From Fortiea sp. LEGE XX443 (GTDB lineage: Bacteria > Cyanobacteriota > Cyanobacteriia > Cyanobacteriales > Nostocaceae): 64,000 bases of DNA. Positions 43,562 to 52,370 of the stretch are shown here, one piece after another. Position numbers and translations under genes: made by a program. The DNA is taken from positions 1 through 64,000 of the forward strand of contig NZ_JADEXZ010000024.1 in assembly GCF_015206815.1 (NCBI RefSeq), read 5' to 3'. Every line of letters begins with the position of its first letter. Positions within the stretch are counted from its first letter, which is position 1. The notes beneath the pieces were generated by a model. That model was not told where the DNA came from and did not search any database. It worked only from the letters and a program-made list of their open reading frames with translations.

Positions 43562-43807
43562 ATGTGCTTAGGAATTCCCGGACAAATTGTCGAAATCACC
43601 GACATTCAAAAAAAACTAGCCATTGTGAATATTGCTGGTGTAAAGCGTCAAGTTAATATCGCTTGCATAGTTGACGAACAACATCCCCCCGCAACTTGTT
43701 TAGGAGATTGGGTGTTAGTTCACGTCGGTTTTGCGATGAATAGAATTAATGAGGTAGAAGCAGCAGAAACATTAAAGTTATTGGAGGAAATTGCGGCGAT
43801 GACTTAA
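43562..43807 (+). CDS. hypC: Hydrogenase chaperone HypC
   Basis: An 81-residue chaperone with the conserved start MCLGIPGQIVEI, in which Cys2 binds the Fe(CN)2CO unit and HypD. The central VNIAGVKRQVNIACI and the helix GDWVLVHVGFAMNRINEVEA complete the OB-like fold. It carries the iron centre from HypD to the hydrogenase large subunit. The ribosome binding site AAAGGA lies about eight bases upstream. HypD starts 78 bases downstream, with a repeat in the spacer. Confidence 0.96.
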   Translation: MCLGIPGQIVEITDIQKKLAIVNIAGVKRQVNIACIVDEQHPPATCLGDWVLVHVGFAMNRINEVEAAETLKLLEEIAAMT

Positions 43808-43885
43808 ACTCTTTTAACGCAAAGGGGCGCGGAGGTAAGCGCGGAGTTACACAGAGTTTTTATTGAGAACTATCCTTTGGATTTT

Positions 43886-45037
43886 ATGAAATATGTTGAT
43901 GAGTTTCGAGAACCAGAAAAAGCCGTAGCTTTACGTAAAGAAATAGAAAAAATCAGCCAACAACTAGATAAACATATCAAAATTATGGAAGTATGCGGTG
44001 GGCATACTCATTCTATTTTTAAATACGGTATTGAAGAAATACTGCCCGATAATATTGAACTTATACACGGGCCTGGTTGTCCAGTATGTGTTATGCCAAG
44101 AGGAAAGTTGGATGATGCGATCGCCATCTCCCAACATCCTAACGTAATCTTGGCAACATTTGGCGACACCATGCGGGTTCCCGGTTCCAAAGACAGTCTC
44201 CTGCAAGCCAAAGCCAAAGGCGCAGATATCCGCATGGTGTACTCGCCCTTAGATAGCTTACAACTAGCCAAAAATCACCCTGATAAAGAAGTAGTCTTCT
44301 TTGCACTAGGCTTTGAAACCACAGTCCCCAGCACTGCTTTCACCATTATCCAAGCAGACGCAGAAAACATACGTAACTTTAGTATGTTTTGTAATCATGT
44401 GTTAGTTATTCCTGCACTTAAGGCTTTATTAGATAACCCAGATTTACAACTAAATGGATTTGTTGGACCTGGTCATGTCAGCATGGTAATTGGTACTGAC
44501 CCATATCAATTTATTGCCCAACAATATCATAAGCCAATTGTTGTTTCTGGCTTTGAACCATTAGATATTTTTCAATCAATTTGGATGGTATTAAAACAGC
44601 TAGTTGAAAATCGTTGCGAAGTTGAAAATCAATATAACCGACTCGTCCAAAAAGCTGGGAATCAAATAGCACTTAAAGCCATGAATGACGTTTTTGCAGT
44701 GCGCGAAACTTTTGAGTGGCGTGGTTTAGGTGAATTACCATATTCAGGCTTAAAAATTCGTCCTGAATATAGTCAATTTGATGCTGAAATAAAATTTACC
44801 ATACCTAGTCAAAAAGTCGCTGATCATAAAGCTTGCAAATGTGGCGAAATACTCAAAGGAGTTTTGAAACCTTGGGAGTGTAAAGTATTTGGTACAGCTT
44901 GTACACCAGAAACACCGATAGGTACTTGCATGGTTTCTTCGGAAGGTGCTTGTGCAGCTTATTACAAATACGGACGCTTCTCCAATTTTACGCAAAAAAA
45001 AGTAAATGAAAAACCAACAGTAACCCTAACTTCATAA
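43886..45037 (+). CDS. hypD: Hydrogenase maturation factor HypD
   Basis: A 383-residue iron-sulfur protein that assembles Fe(CN)2CO together with HypC. Conserved motifs: EVCGGHTHSIFKYGI (cysteine near 38), HGPGCPVCVMP (about 66-76), GFETTVPST, GFVGPGHVSMVIG and the C-terminal cluster-binding cysteines CKCGEILKG...CKVFGTACTPETPIGTCMVS. ATG at 43886 is preferred over a TTG three codons upstream. It is the third hyp gene of the cluster and is followed by the small tautomerase. Confidence 0.96.
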   Translation: MKYVDEFREPEKAVALRKEIEKISQQLDKHIKIMEVCGGHTHSIFKYGIEEILPDNIELIHGPGCPVCVMPRGKLDDAIAISQHPNVILATFGDTMRVPGSKDSLLQAKAKGADIRMVYSPLDSLQLAKNHPDKEVVFFALGFETTVPSTAFTIIQADAENIRNFSMFCNHVLVIPALKALLDNPDLQLNGFVGPGHVSMVIGTDPYQFIAQQYHKPIVVSGFEPLDIFQSIWMVLKQLVENRCEVENQYNRLVQKAGNQIALKAMNDVFAVRETFEWRGLGELPYSGLKIRPEYSQFDAEIKFTIPSQKVADHKACKCGEILKGVLKPWECKVFGTACTPETPIGTCMVSSEGACAAYYKYGRFSNFTQKKVNEKPTVTLTS

Positions 45038-45102
45038 CCTAAGATAAAAGTGAGCAATCCGAACTCTACAAGACAGAAATTTTAGGATTGGAGTACAAGT
45101 TT

Positions 45103-45318
45103 ATGCCATTTGTTACAGTCAAAATTGCCCGTGGTCACTCCATCGAAAAGAAACGGCAATTAGTAGAAGCTATTACTAATGCCCTAGTCACATCTTTAGA
45201 TACAAAACCGGAATGGATAACCATTCACATAGATGAATTTGAACGTGAAAACTGGGCTGTTAATGGGATATTACACTGTGATAGACATCGTGGGAGACAT
45301 GACGAAACAGGCAGATAA
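45103..45318 (+). CDS. 4-oxalocrotonate tautomerase-like protein in the hyp cluster
   Basis: A 71-residue protein starting MPFVTVKIARG, so that removal of methionine leaves the N-terminal proline that acts as base in this superfamily. The helix SIEKKRQLVEAITNALV and strand PEWITIHIDEFERENW fit the beta-alpha-beta fold. ATG at 45103 is chosen because a start at 45088 would put the proline in the interior. Tautomerase genes at this position between hypD and hypE are known from filamentous cyanobacteria; their role in hydrogenase maturation is not established. The natural substrate is unknown. Confidence 0.88.
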   Translation: MPFVTVKIARGHSIEKKRQLVEAITNALVTSLDTKPEWITIHIDEFERENWAVNGILHCDRHRGRHDETGR

Positions 45319-45338
45319 AACTAGTTAGTAAATTGTAG

Positions 45339-45365
45339 GGTGCGTTACGCTATTGCTAACGCACC
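45339..45365. repeat. GGTGCGTTA palindrome, dispersed repeat or hairpin
   Basis: GGTGCGTTA and TAACGCACC form a perfect nine-pair stem with a nine-base loop, 20 bases after the tautomerase gene. A related sequence is found at 60071-60130. It could act as a terminator or mRNA processing site inside the hyp cluster. Confidence 0.65.
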
Positions 45366-45425
45366 ACCTTCAAAATTAATCAAGATTATTCAATCTCAGT
45401 CATAAATTATTCTAATCAATTTAAT

Positions 45426-46529
45426 ATGGATTTATCATCATCAAACCAATTACAAAATCCCTTATTTCAAAAAATTGAACAAGTCCGCCGCCGCCAACCT
45501 AAAATCCGAGATACTCACATCACTCTCGCACATGGTAGTGGCGGTAAAGCCATGCGTGATTTAATTGATGATGTATTTGTTCGCAGTTTTGATAATCCGA
45601 TTCTTTCTCAATTAGAAGACCAAGCCAGTTTCAATTTAGCTAATCTTTTACAACAGGGAGACAGACTTGCATTTACTACAGATTCTTATGTAGTAGACCC
45701 GTTGTTTTTTCCTGGTAGTGATATTGGAGAATTAGCAATTAATGGTACAGTTAACGATTTAGCTGTTAGTGGTGCTAAACCTTTATATCTCACTTGTAGT
45801 GTAATTTTAGAAGAAGGATTACCTGTAGAAACTTTACGCCGTGTAGTGACAAGTATGCAAGCCGCAGCTAAAAATGCAGGTGTACAAATCGTCACTGGTG
45901 ACACTAAAGTAGTTCATCGTGGTGCTGCTGATAAATTATTTATTAACACTGCTGGTCTTGGTGTAATTCCTTCAGGTGTGAATATTTCGGCTCACAATAT
46001 TCAACCGGGAGATGTCATTCTTATTAACGGCGAATTAGGTAATCATGGTACTGCAATTTTAATCGCCCGTGGTGAATTAGCCTTAGAAACTGATATTAAA
46101 AGTGATTGTCAGGCATTGCATAGTTTGGTAGAAACAATCCTCAATGTTTGTCCAGACATTCATGCTATGCGGGATGCTACACGCGGTGGTTTAGCTACAG
46201 TTTTAAATGAATTTGCCCTTACTTCTAATGTAGGAATTCGTCTCCATGAAGAATCTATTCCTATTAGAGAAGAAGTTAAAGGAGTTTGCGAAATTTTAGG
46301 TTTAGACCCATTGTACTTAGCTAATGAAGGTAAATTAGTAGTAGTAGCAAGTCGTGATAATTTTGACAAGGTTTTATCAGCAATGCAATCTCATCCTGCT
46401 GGCAAAGATGCTTGTATAGTCGGTGAAGTTATCGCCTCACCCCCTGGCGTTGTGTTCCTCAAAACAGCCTTTGGTGCTGAACGTATTGTAGATATGTTAG
46501 TGGGCGACCAATTGCCAAGAATTTGTTAA
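45426..46529 (+). CDS. hypE: Hydrogenase maturation protein HypE
   Basis: A 367-residue enzyme of the PurM/SelD fold that converts the thiocarbamate received from HypF to thiocyanate. The C-terminus LPRIC ends in the cysteine that carries the cyano group. Conserved parts: LAHGSGGKAMRDLI (about 35-48), FTTDSYVVDPLFFPGGD-like region with SDIGELAINGTVNDLAVSGA, and MRDATRGGLATVLNE. Length and motifs are normal, with a polar N-terminal extension of about 25 residues. HypA begins 18 bases downstream. Confidence 0.96.
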   Translation: MDLSSSNQLQNPLFQKIEQVRRRQPKIRDTHITLAHGSGGKAMRDLIDDVFVRSFDNPILSQLEDQASFNLANLLQQGDRLAFTTDSYVVDPLFFPGSDIGELAINGTVNDLAVSGAKPLYLTCSVILEEGLPVETLRRVVTSMQAAAKNAGVQIVTGDTKVVHRGAADKLFINTAGLGVIPSGVNISAHNIQPGDVILINGELGNHGTAILIARGELALETDIKSDCQALHSLVETILNVCPDIHAMRDATRGGLATVLNEFALTSNVGIRLHEESIPIREEVKGVCEILGLDPLYLANEGKLVVVASRDNFDKVLSAMQSHPAGKDACIVGEVIASPPGVVFLKTAFGAERIVDMLVGDQLPRIC

Positions 46530-46547
46530 TTTTTAATATTTTATTTT

Positions 46548-46889
46548 ATGCACGAACTAGGAATAACCCAAAATATAGTAGCCATTGTCACCGAACACGC
46601 CAAAGGCATGAAAGTACAAAAAGTAGTGTTAGAAATTGGTCAACTTTCAGCCATTATGCCTGAGTCTATTAAATTTTGTTTTGATATTTGTACTCAAGGC
46701 ACAGTTTTAGAAAATTCAATATTAGAAATTATCGAAATACCAGGCTTGGCTAGGTGTCGCCAATGCGGTGATGAATTTGCTGTCGATAAACCATTCGGTA
46801 TTTGCAATTGTGGTAGTGTGCAACTTGATTTAATAACTGGCGAAGAACTCAAAATTAAAGAAATCGAGATAGAGGAAGTATGTGTGTAA
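46548..46889 (+). CDS. hypA: Hydrogenase nickel incorporation protein HypA
   Basis: A 113-residue nickel metallochaperone. The N-terminal MHELGI contains His2, the nickel ligand. The zinc domain has CRQC (about 68-71) and a second cysteine pair in the form ICNCGS, with one residue between the cysteines. The end EELKIKEIEIEEVCV is typical of cyanobacterial HypA. It starts 18 bases after hypE and overlaps hypB by ten bases, so it is translated together with its GTPase partner. Confidence 0.95.
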   Translation: MHELGITQNIVAIVTEHAKGMKVQKVVLEIGQLSAIMPESIKFCFDICTQGTVLENSILEIIEIPGLARCRQCGDEFAVDKPFGICNCGSVQLDLITGEELKIKEIEIEEVCV

Positions 46890-47701
46890 CTTGCGGTTGT
46901 TCTGATGATGGTGAGAGCAAAATTACAAATCTCGAAACAGGTGAAATTCATCACCATCATACCCACACTTTACCAGATGGGACTATAATTACTCATTCTC
47001 ATCATCATAATGAAGCATCACAAATTCATGCCAAAATTCACGGTACAACAATATCTTTGGAACAAGACATCTTAGCAAAAAATAACTTATTAGCAGCCCA
47101 AAACCGAGGATGGTTTCAAGGTCGGAATATTCTTACTTTAAATTTAATGAGTTCCCCTGGTTCAGGAAAAACAACATTATTAACTCGCACTATTAATGAT
47201 TTAAAGCAGCAGTTACCAATTAGTGTAATTGAAGGCGACCAAGAAACAACTAATGATGCTGAAAAAATTAAAGAAACAGGCTGTAAAGTTGTGCAAATTA
47301 ACACGGGTACAGGTTGTCATTTAGATGCGTCGATGATAGAAAGGGGTTTACAACAACTCAATCCGCCGCTAAATTCTGTGGTGATGATTGAGAATGTGGG
47401 TAATTTAGTTTGTCCGGCTTTATTTGATTTGGGAGAACAGGCAAAAGTTGTAATTCTCTCTGTCACGGAGGGAGAAGATAAGCCGATGAAATATCCTCAT
47501 ATGTTCCGCGCGAGTGAGATGATGATTCTCACGAAAATTGATTTGTTGCCTTATGTGCAGTTTGATGTGGAACGTTGTATTGAATATGCTAAACAAGTGA
47601 ATCCAAATATACAGGTTTTTCAAGTGTCGGCGATGACGGGTGTTGGGTTAGATAGTTGGTATAAGTGGTTGACGGAAAAAGTGGGGAGTTTGTCAATTTA
47701 G
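46880..47701 (+). CDS. hypB: Hydrogenase nickel incorporation GTPase HypB
   Basis: A 273-residue GTPase that helps HypA insert nickel into the hydrogenase large subunit. Start MCVTCGCSD is followed by a histidine-rich nickel-storage region (HHHHTHT and HSHHH, residues about 24-45). The G domain has the P-loop SSPGSGKTTLL (about 91-101), EGDQETTNDAEKI, ENVGNLVCPA and the base-recognition LTKIDLLPY. It overlaps hypA by ten bases and is the last gene of the cluster. An inverted repeat begins four bases after its stop codon. Confidence 0.96.
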   Translation: MCVTCGCSDDGESKITNLETGEIHHHHTHTLPDGTIITHSHHHNEASQIHAKIHGTTISLEQDILAKNNLLAAQNRGWFQGRNILTLNLMSSPGSGKTTLLTRTINDLKQQLPISVIEGDQETTNDAEKIKETGCKVVQINTGTGCHLDASMIERGLQQLNPPLNSVVMIENVGNLVCPALFDLGEQAKVVILSVTEGEDKPMKYPHMFRASEMMILTKIDLLPYVQFDVERCIEYAKQVNPNIQVFQVSAMTGVGLDSWYKWLTEKVGSLSI

Positions 47702-47704
47702 ATA

Positions 47705-47785
47705 CCCCTAAATCCACGCCACTTGCTACAACGGGGGGAACCCTCGCAACGCAGTGGCTCCCCTTAAAAAAAGGGGACTTTGAAG
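47705..47785. repeat. Left copy of an 81-bp inverted repeat
   Basis: It begins CCCCTAAATCCACGCC, contains ACTTGCTACAACGGGGGG, and ends GGGGACTTTGAAG. It is nearly identical to the reverse complement of 52765-52844, with one substitution and a difference in an A/G run. Each copy can form its own hairpin (GCCACT pairs with AGTGGC). The pair bounds the 5-kb CHAT segment. Confidence 0.85.
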
Positions 47786-47893
47786 TAAGTCCATCGGCAA
47801 TATTACTTGAGCATCAACAAAATATGCGATCGCCGTATCTTAGAAGCATTATTCTTAGGTAAGTCTAGGTCTAATATTAAACTAAGAATAACT

Positions 47894-48349
47894 ATGGATG
47901 CTCAACTAACCAGTAATGAAATTAATGTCGCACGGGAGTTATTAGGCAATTACGCCCCGGCAAAACACGCATTGGATGTTTTAGAAAAACACAATGGTAA
48001 TTGTGATACTTCTTTCGATGAACTGTGGATAGAGACAAACGGTGTGGTAGTCATGCCAGAGGGCAAATCGCTTTGGCAGACAACACTGAAAGTATTGCGT
48101 CAGGAACTCTGCGGTGATGAAGGCTTTCGTGGTCAACTCAAAGAATACACGAAAAATCCGGGCAGTACACCTTTGCTGACAGGGTTGATTGTTTCTCTAG
48201 TGGGTGTAGCAGCCGCGCATGGCTTACCCCTTGACCCAGCGATCGCTACTGTTGTTGTGTTGTATATTCTTAAAATTGGACTCAATATATTTTGCGACTA
48301 CACCGAACCACCTGCGGGGAATTCTGGGACTCTTCCGCCAGCAAACTAA
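47894..48349 (+). CDS. Small protein with two C-terminal membrane helices, 151 aa
   Basis: The family is not recognised. ATG at 47894 starts MDAQLTSNEINVARELLGNY; an upstream frame reaching 47807 is ignored because it begins in repeat-flanking DNA. Residues 1-90 are soluble and mostly helical, with ELWIETNGVVVMPEGKSLWQ near 45-64. Residues about 95-135 form two hydrophobic segments (LLTGLIVSLVGVAAA and ATVVVLYILKIGLNIF). The tail is proline-rich. A soluble sensor or adaptor region joined to a small membrane pair resembles membrane-acting effectors of conflict systems, but this is only a resemblance. It is convergent with the CHAT gene, inside the same inverted-repeat segment. Confidence 0.65.
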   Translation: MDAQLTSNEINVARELLGNYAPAKHALDVLEKHNGNCDTSFDELWIETNGVVVMPEGKSLWQTTLKVLRQELCGDEGFRGQLKEYTKNPGSTPLLTGLIVSLVGVAAAHGLPLDPAIATVVVLYILKIGLNIFCDYTEPPAGNSGTLPPAN

Positions 48350-48369
48350 TGTGTACCCCACCCGCGCTA

Positions 48370-48436
48370 TCGCTGAAATAGAAAACACGATCGCAAAATC
48401 TATAATTGCTGTCGCTGAAATAGAAAACGCGATCGC
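48370..48436. repeat. Two 25-bp direct repeats with HIP1 sites
   Basis: TCGCTGAAATAGAAAAC followed by RCGATCGC occurs at 48370-48394 and 48412-48436, 42 bases apart, between the convergent membrane-protein and CHAT genes. Three tandem GAATTAC heptamers follow at 48497-48520 and run into the CHAT stop region. An overlapping frame (48219-48500) reads these repeats periodically but is not considered a gene. Confidence 0.7.
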
Positions 48437-48501
48437 CAAAATAGCAAATGCGATCGCATTTTCTATAATTACAGTCGCAAAAACAACAAATGCAATCTGA
48501 A

Positions 48502-51500
48502 TTACGAATTACGAATTACGAATTCACGAACTTCCTCCACCGACACCCCCAAAATCTCAGACACGGCTGCTAATAAACTCTCATCCTGAGTAACTTGGTA
48601 GAAACGGGCAAGATTACGAAGAGAAAATTCTAAACGATACTCATCATTGAACTCAGCCGTAATCTGTAAATCTTGCAGATAATTTGCTTTTGCTGACTCC
48701 AGTTCCCCTAATTCTTCTGCAAGTCTACCAAGGTTAAAATAGGTATTAGCACAAGAATAGCAATTTTCATATCCGCTAAAAAGATCCAAAGCTAGTTGAT
48801 AATTGCGTCTTGCTTGTTTATACTCCCGCAACTCTTCGGCAACTCTTCCCAAATTATGGTAAGTGATAGCACAAGCATAGTGATCATCATATTTGACAAA
48901 AATATCCAAAGCTAGTTGATAATTGCGCCTTGCTTGTTCATATTCTCGCAATTCTTCGGCAACCATCCCCAACTGTCCGTAGTTACTGGCACAAGCATAG
49001 CGATCGCCATATTCAATGTTAATATCCAAAGCTAGTTGATAATTGTGCCTTGCTTGTTGATATTCTTGCAACTTTTGAGCAACCATTCCCAGATGGTGGT
49101 ATGTGTTGGCACAACCATAACGATCACCATATTCAATGTTAATATCCAAAGCTAGTTGATAATTGTGCCATGCTTGTTCATATTCTCGCAACTCTTCGGC
49201 AAGCATTCCTAATTGGTGGTAGATGCCGGCACAAGCATAGTGATCACCATATTTGATGTTAATATTCAAAGCTAGTTGATAATTGTGCCATGCTTGTTCA
49301 TATTCTCGCAATTCTTCGGCAATTCTTCCCAACTGCTGGTAAGAAGTAGCCTGCCAAATTTGTTTTTGTCTTTCTTCTTCACTCTCTAACGCATCATAAA
49401 TTTCCAAAGTCTTTTTATAAGACTGTCTAGCTTGCTGATACTGCTTGGCATTTAGTTGACAACCGCCTAGTATGACAATTACCCATGCTATTTGATAACC
49501 TAACTCACCTTTTATAAATGCTTGTGGATAATTATCTAAACTTTGACAAACTGTTTCTGCCAACTTCAGGTTGCTTTGTTTGTCACTAATTAACTCAAAA
49601 TATTTACATAAACAAAAATATATGCTGATACTTTCTTGATTATTTAAGCAAATTTGCAGCGCATTGTAGAGATTTTCATATTCCAGCCTACAGAAAGAAA
49701 TACCCAATTTCTTTTTTTGAGAATTTTTAGAAACCATCAACTGGTAATAATAACCTGCCAAATGCTGGTAGTAGTTTTTAAATCTGTCATACAAAGTTGC
49801 ACGAGTTGCTTCATCCAGAGTTACTAACTTAGTTTTTAAAAAATAGGGAAAAATAGGTTGAATAGTCAACAAGCGCAAATTTTCATTAATTGGTGAAAGC
49901 AAGCCCCAGTTAATCGCCTCTTGAATTGCATCACTGAATTTATCGAAAGAATAATCTTTTAATGATTCACAAATTTTTAATTGCTCGATATATTTAGGAA
50001 GACCAGGAGTGAAAATGAACTTACTAAACTGAGCCAAACACAACAGCAATTTTTGTGCTTCTGGCGATAAATTACTATGCGAATATTCTACACACTTTAA
50101 AATATTTTTGGTCTTATCTTCACTCCCTGTATCTAAATCCACATCCCCAGCTTGCAACCCTTGCAAAATCTCCTGTGGTGATTGCTTTCGCAAATTTGCT
50201 AACACAACTTGCATCGCTAAGGGATATCCTGCTAACAAATTCATCAATTTCTGAAAATCCCCATCTTGGCGAATATCAGCAATGCTAATTTGCGGTACAT
50301 TCCGTTCTAAAATTTTCTCTGCTAATTCCGTCCTGGCTTCTTTATCTAAGCCTTGCAACTCATAAATATTGTGTTTAAATGTGGTAGCTTGTAACCAATC
50401 TTCCCGACTGCGGGAACCTAAAATAACTTTGGTATTTCCACCTTGCAAACGCCCTAAAAAATCACGGATTTGATTGCGTTCTGTCTCTGGTAAAGTATTT
50501 TGAATTGCCAGTTGTTGCCCTGTCACCGATTCTAAGTTATCTAAAATCAAAGCGTAAGCTTCAGCCCGCAGTTTTGCAACTAATTTTTGTACCTGCGCCG
50601 CCTGATTCATGGCTTGAAAATTAGCTTGTTCAAATTTGCCATATACCTGCTTACCAATTTCAAACAAAATTTGTGTGAGTGTCCAAGCTTTTTCGTCATA
50701 GCCAAAATAAAAGACATTCTGCACAAAATTGGTGCGTTGCCACCATTCCCGCAGATAATTTAACAGGGTAGTTTTGCCTGTTCCCCCCATTCCCTGCAAC
50801 AGTAAAATGTTATGTCTGAAAACAGCTTTCTCTATTTTGAGAATCTCTAAATCCCGCCCGAAAAAACCATATTCTGGCAACGGGAACCGATACTGACTGC
50901 CAAAAGTTTCCCAATATTTCTCTTCTTCCTCTGGTGTAAACTGGCGTAAATTAAAATTCACTGTCTGATTGCAATACACCACAGGTAGCAACCAATCTTC
51001 TAAATCAATAAACTTAATATAAGCTTTGCGTGATTTATTATTAAACAATTCCCGCCTACCCAAGCGAATCGCTTCAGTGATGGGTTGGTTATTAAATAAA
51101 TGACGATAAAGCTGTTCCATCATCAACTTAGCCGCCGACACGGTGACAGAATACCCCATCGCCACCACCATCTGCATTCCCGCCGTCATTAACCGACTTC
51201 CCAAGCTGGTTTCCCGCAAATCTTCATCGGGGTTGTCGTTCTTTACCTGCTTCCCCGACTGACAAGCATTGAGAATACAAACGGGAATCCCCTTCCCTGT
51301 GAGTAAATCTGCTAACTCCTGCGCCTCGACTAAATCAACTTTTCCCTGAGTCTCGCCCTCAAAGGCTAAACACGCCCTCACACCATCAAATTTCTGCCAA
51401 TCATTCCGCCCATAACGCCCTTGATATAAATAGCGTCCGGGTTTGCTGGGTTGTTGTATTTCCTTGGATGTCATCAGCGCCCCATGACAATCTAAATGGA

Positions 51501-52152
51501 TGACATGGTAATATCCCGCCCCCTTCGCTTCCAAATGCTGAGATAAAGCTTGGTAAGTTCCGGGGCGCAGCAATTCGACATTCACCCGCAAGTGGCTATT
51601 TTCAATCAACTCCAGCAAGGGGCGAGAAATTGTCCGATAACCTACGTCCATTTCTTCATCGGGACGCGCCACCACTACCAACAAATTGATTGTGGGGGAA
51701 GTTTGCACATCTGCATAGATGGGTGCTGGTTTATTACTCTTCCGCACCATTACACAATATACGGCTAAGGGACGGGGTAAATCTGGATCACGCAACGCTT
51801 CCCAATGCAGTGCTTGAAATTCTGGTGTTTTACCGACAATTTCAATTTGTAATTGACTTAAATTACTCCGCAAGCGGTAATATACGCCATAAGCATTAAA
51901 ATCAACTCGAAAAACTTGGTTAAATAACTCTTCGCCGTAAGTTTTAATACTGGCTGCTGCTGCTTCTGCCTTCACCGTATCCAGCAAGGGAAAAATCAAC
52001 CAGTCTTCAAAATACCACTCTAGTTGTTTTTCTCCCTTGGGTGTAAAAGGGTCGATAATTTTTACTAGATACTCGCCTCTCCCATCAAAGCTGAGAATGG
52101 CTTTAAATCCGCCTTCTGTTGCAGATTCTTCCCGAATAGTGATAATTGGCAT
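48502..52152 (-). CDS. CHAT protease-NTPase-TPR protein, 1216 aa
   Basis: A three-part protein with the architecture of an NLR-like immune sensor. Residues about 130-390 form a CHAT (caspase-like) protease: the catalytic histidine is in HLDCHG (about 220), the cysteine in CILNACQSGK (about 295). Residues about 430-700 are a STAND NTPase with the P-loop GMGGTGKTTLL (about 457) and YALILDNLES. A winged-helix region follows, then tetratricopeptide repeats (about 880-1150). Five consecutive 40-residue TPR units are nearly identical. The N-terminal 120 residues are of unknown fold. The expected mechanism is ligand binding by TPR, NTP-driven assembly and protease activation. The protease target is not identified; no gasdermin-like partner is seen. 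Confidence 0.9.
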   Translation of the reverse strand: MPIITIREESATEGGFKAILSFDGRGEYLVKIIDPFTPKGEKQLEWYFEDWLIFPLLDTVKAEAAAASIKTYGEELFNQVFRVDFNAYGVYYRLRSNLSQLQIEIVGKTPEFQALHWEALRDPDLPRPLAVYCVMVRKSNKPAPIYADVQTSPTINLLVVVARPDEEMDVGYRTISRPLLELIENSHLRVNVELLRPGTYQALSQHLEAKGAGYYHVIHLDCHGALMTSKEIQQPSKPGRYLYQGRYGRNDWQKFDGVRACLAFEGETQGKVDLVEAQELADLLTGKGIPVCILNACQSGKQVKNDNPDEDLRETSLGSRLMTAGMQMVVAMGYSVTVSAAKLMMEQLYRHLFNNQPITEAIRLGRRELFNNKSRKAYIKFIDLEDWLLPVVYCNQTVNFNLRQFTPEEEEKYWETFGSQYRFPLPEYGFFGRDLEILKIEKAVFRHNILLLQGMGGTGKTTLLNYLREWWQRTNFVQNVFYFGYDEKAWTLTQILFEIGKQVYGKFEQANFQAMNQAAQVQKLVAKLRAEAYALILDNLESVTGQQLAIQNTLPETERNQIRDFLGRLQGGNTKVILGSRSREDWLQATTFKHNIYELQGLDKEARTELAEKILERNVPQISIADIRQDGDFQKLMNLLAGYPLAMQVVLANLRKQSPQEILQGLQAGDVDLDTGSEDKTKNILKCVEYSHSNLSPEAQKLLLCLAQFSKFIFTPGLPKYIEQLKICESLKDYSFDKFSDAIQEAINWGLLSPINENLRLLTIQPIFPYFLKTKLVTLDEATRATLYDRFKNYYQHLAGYYYQLMVSKNSQKKKLGISFCRLEYENLYNALQICLNNQESISIYFCLCKYFELISDKQSNLKLAETVCQSLDNYPQAFIKGELGYQIAWVIVILGGCQLNAKQYQQARQSYKKTLEIYDALESEEERQKQIWQATSYQQLGRIAEELREYEQAWHNYQLALNINIKYGDHYACAGIYHQLGMLAEELREYEQAWHNYQLALDINIEYGDRYGCANTYHHLGMVAQKLQEYQQARHNYQLALDINIEYGDRYACASNYGQLGMVAEELREYEQARRNYQLALDIFVKYDDHYACAITYHNLGRVAEELREYKQARRNYQLALDLFSGYENCYSCANTYFNLGRLAEELGELESAKANYLQDLQITAEFNDEYRLEFSLRNLARFYQVTQDESLLAAVSEILGVSVEEVREFVIRNS
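48721..49380 (-). repeat. Five near-identical 120-bp coding repeats (TPR array)
   Basis: The sequence CAAAGCTAGTTGATAATTG recurs at an exact 120-base period, starting near 48787, 48907, 49027, 49147 and 49267, each followed by TTGCTTGTT or ATGCTTGTT. The remaining bases differ at few positions. Synonymous sites are conserved as well, so the units arose by recent duplication or gene conversion rather than by protein-level constraint alone. Confidence 0.9.
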
Positions 52153-52242
52153 GGTGTAGTATGGCTCATGCTAATTGCGAGCATAGTCATATACTACACA
52201 AGAGATTTGGCGATCGCCCTTTGGTGCTTGTATAGAATGTGG

Positions 52243-52356
52243 TTTGATCCCCCTAAATCCCCCTTAAAAAGGGGGACTTCAACCTTAACTGAACCGTATT
52301 GCCTTAAAAAGGGGACTTTAATTCTATTTTTTACCTTTTCAAGGGGGTAGGGGGAT
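52243..52356. repeat. GATCCCCC/AAGGGGG type repeat before the DUF559 gene
   Basis: GATCCCCCTAAATCCCCCTT and the following AAAAAGGGGGACTT belong to the same family as the elements at 47705, 52765 and 59266. A second AAAAAGGGGACTTTAATTC and a final AAGGGGGTAGGGGGAT complete the segment, which looks like a compound of two or three copies. Confidence 0.65.
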
Positions 52357-52370
52357 AAACACTAAAAATT

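Noticed and set aside
47807-47893. N-terminal extension of the small membrane protein
   Set aside because: It starts just beyond the inverted repeat with atypical residues; ATG at 47894 gives a coherent protein.
48219-48500. 93-codon frame with periodic AIAEIEN/AIAKIAN residues
   Set aside because: It overlaps the membrane-protein gene in another frame, and its periodicity comes from HIP1-containing direct repeats.
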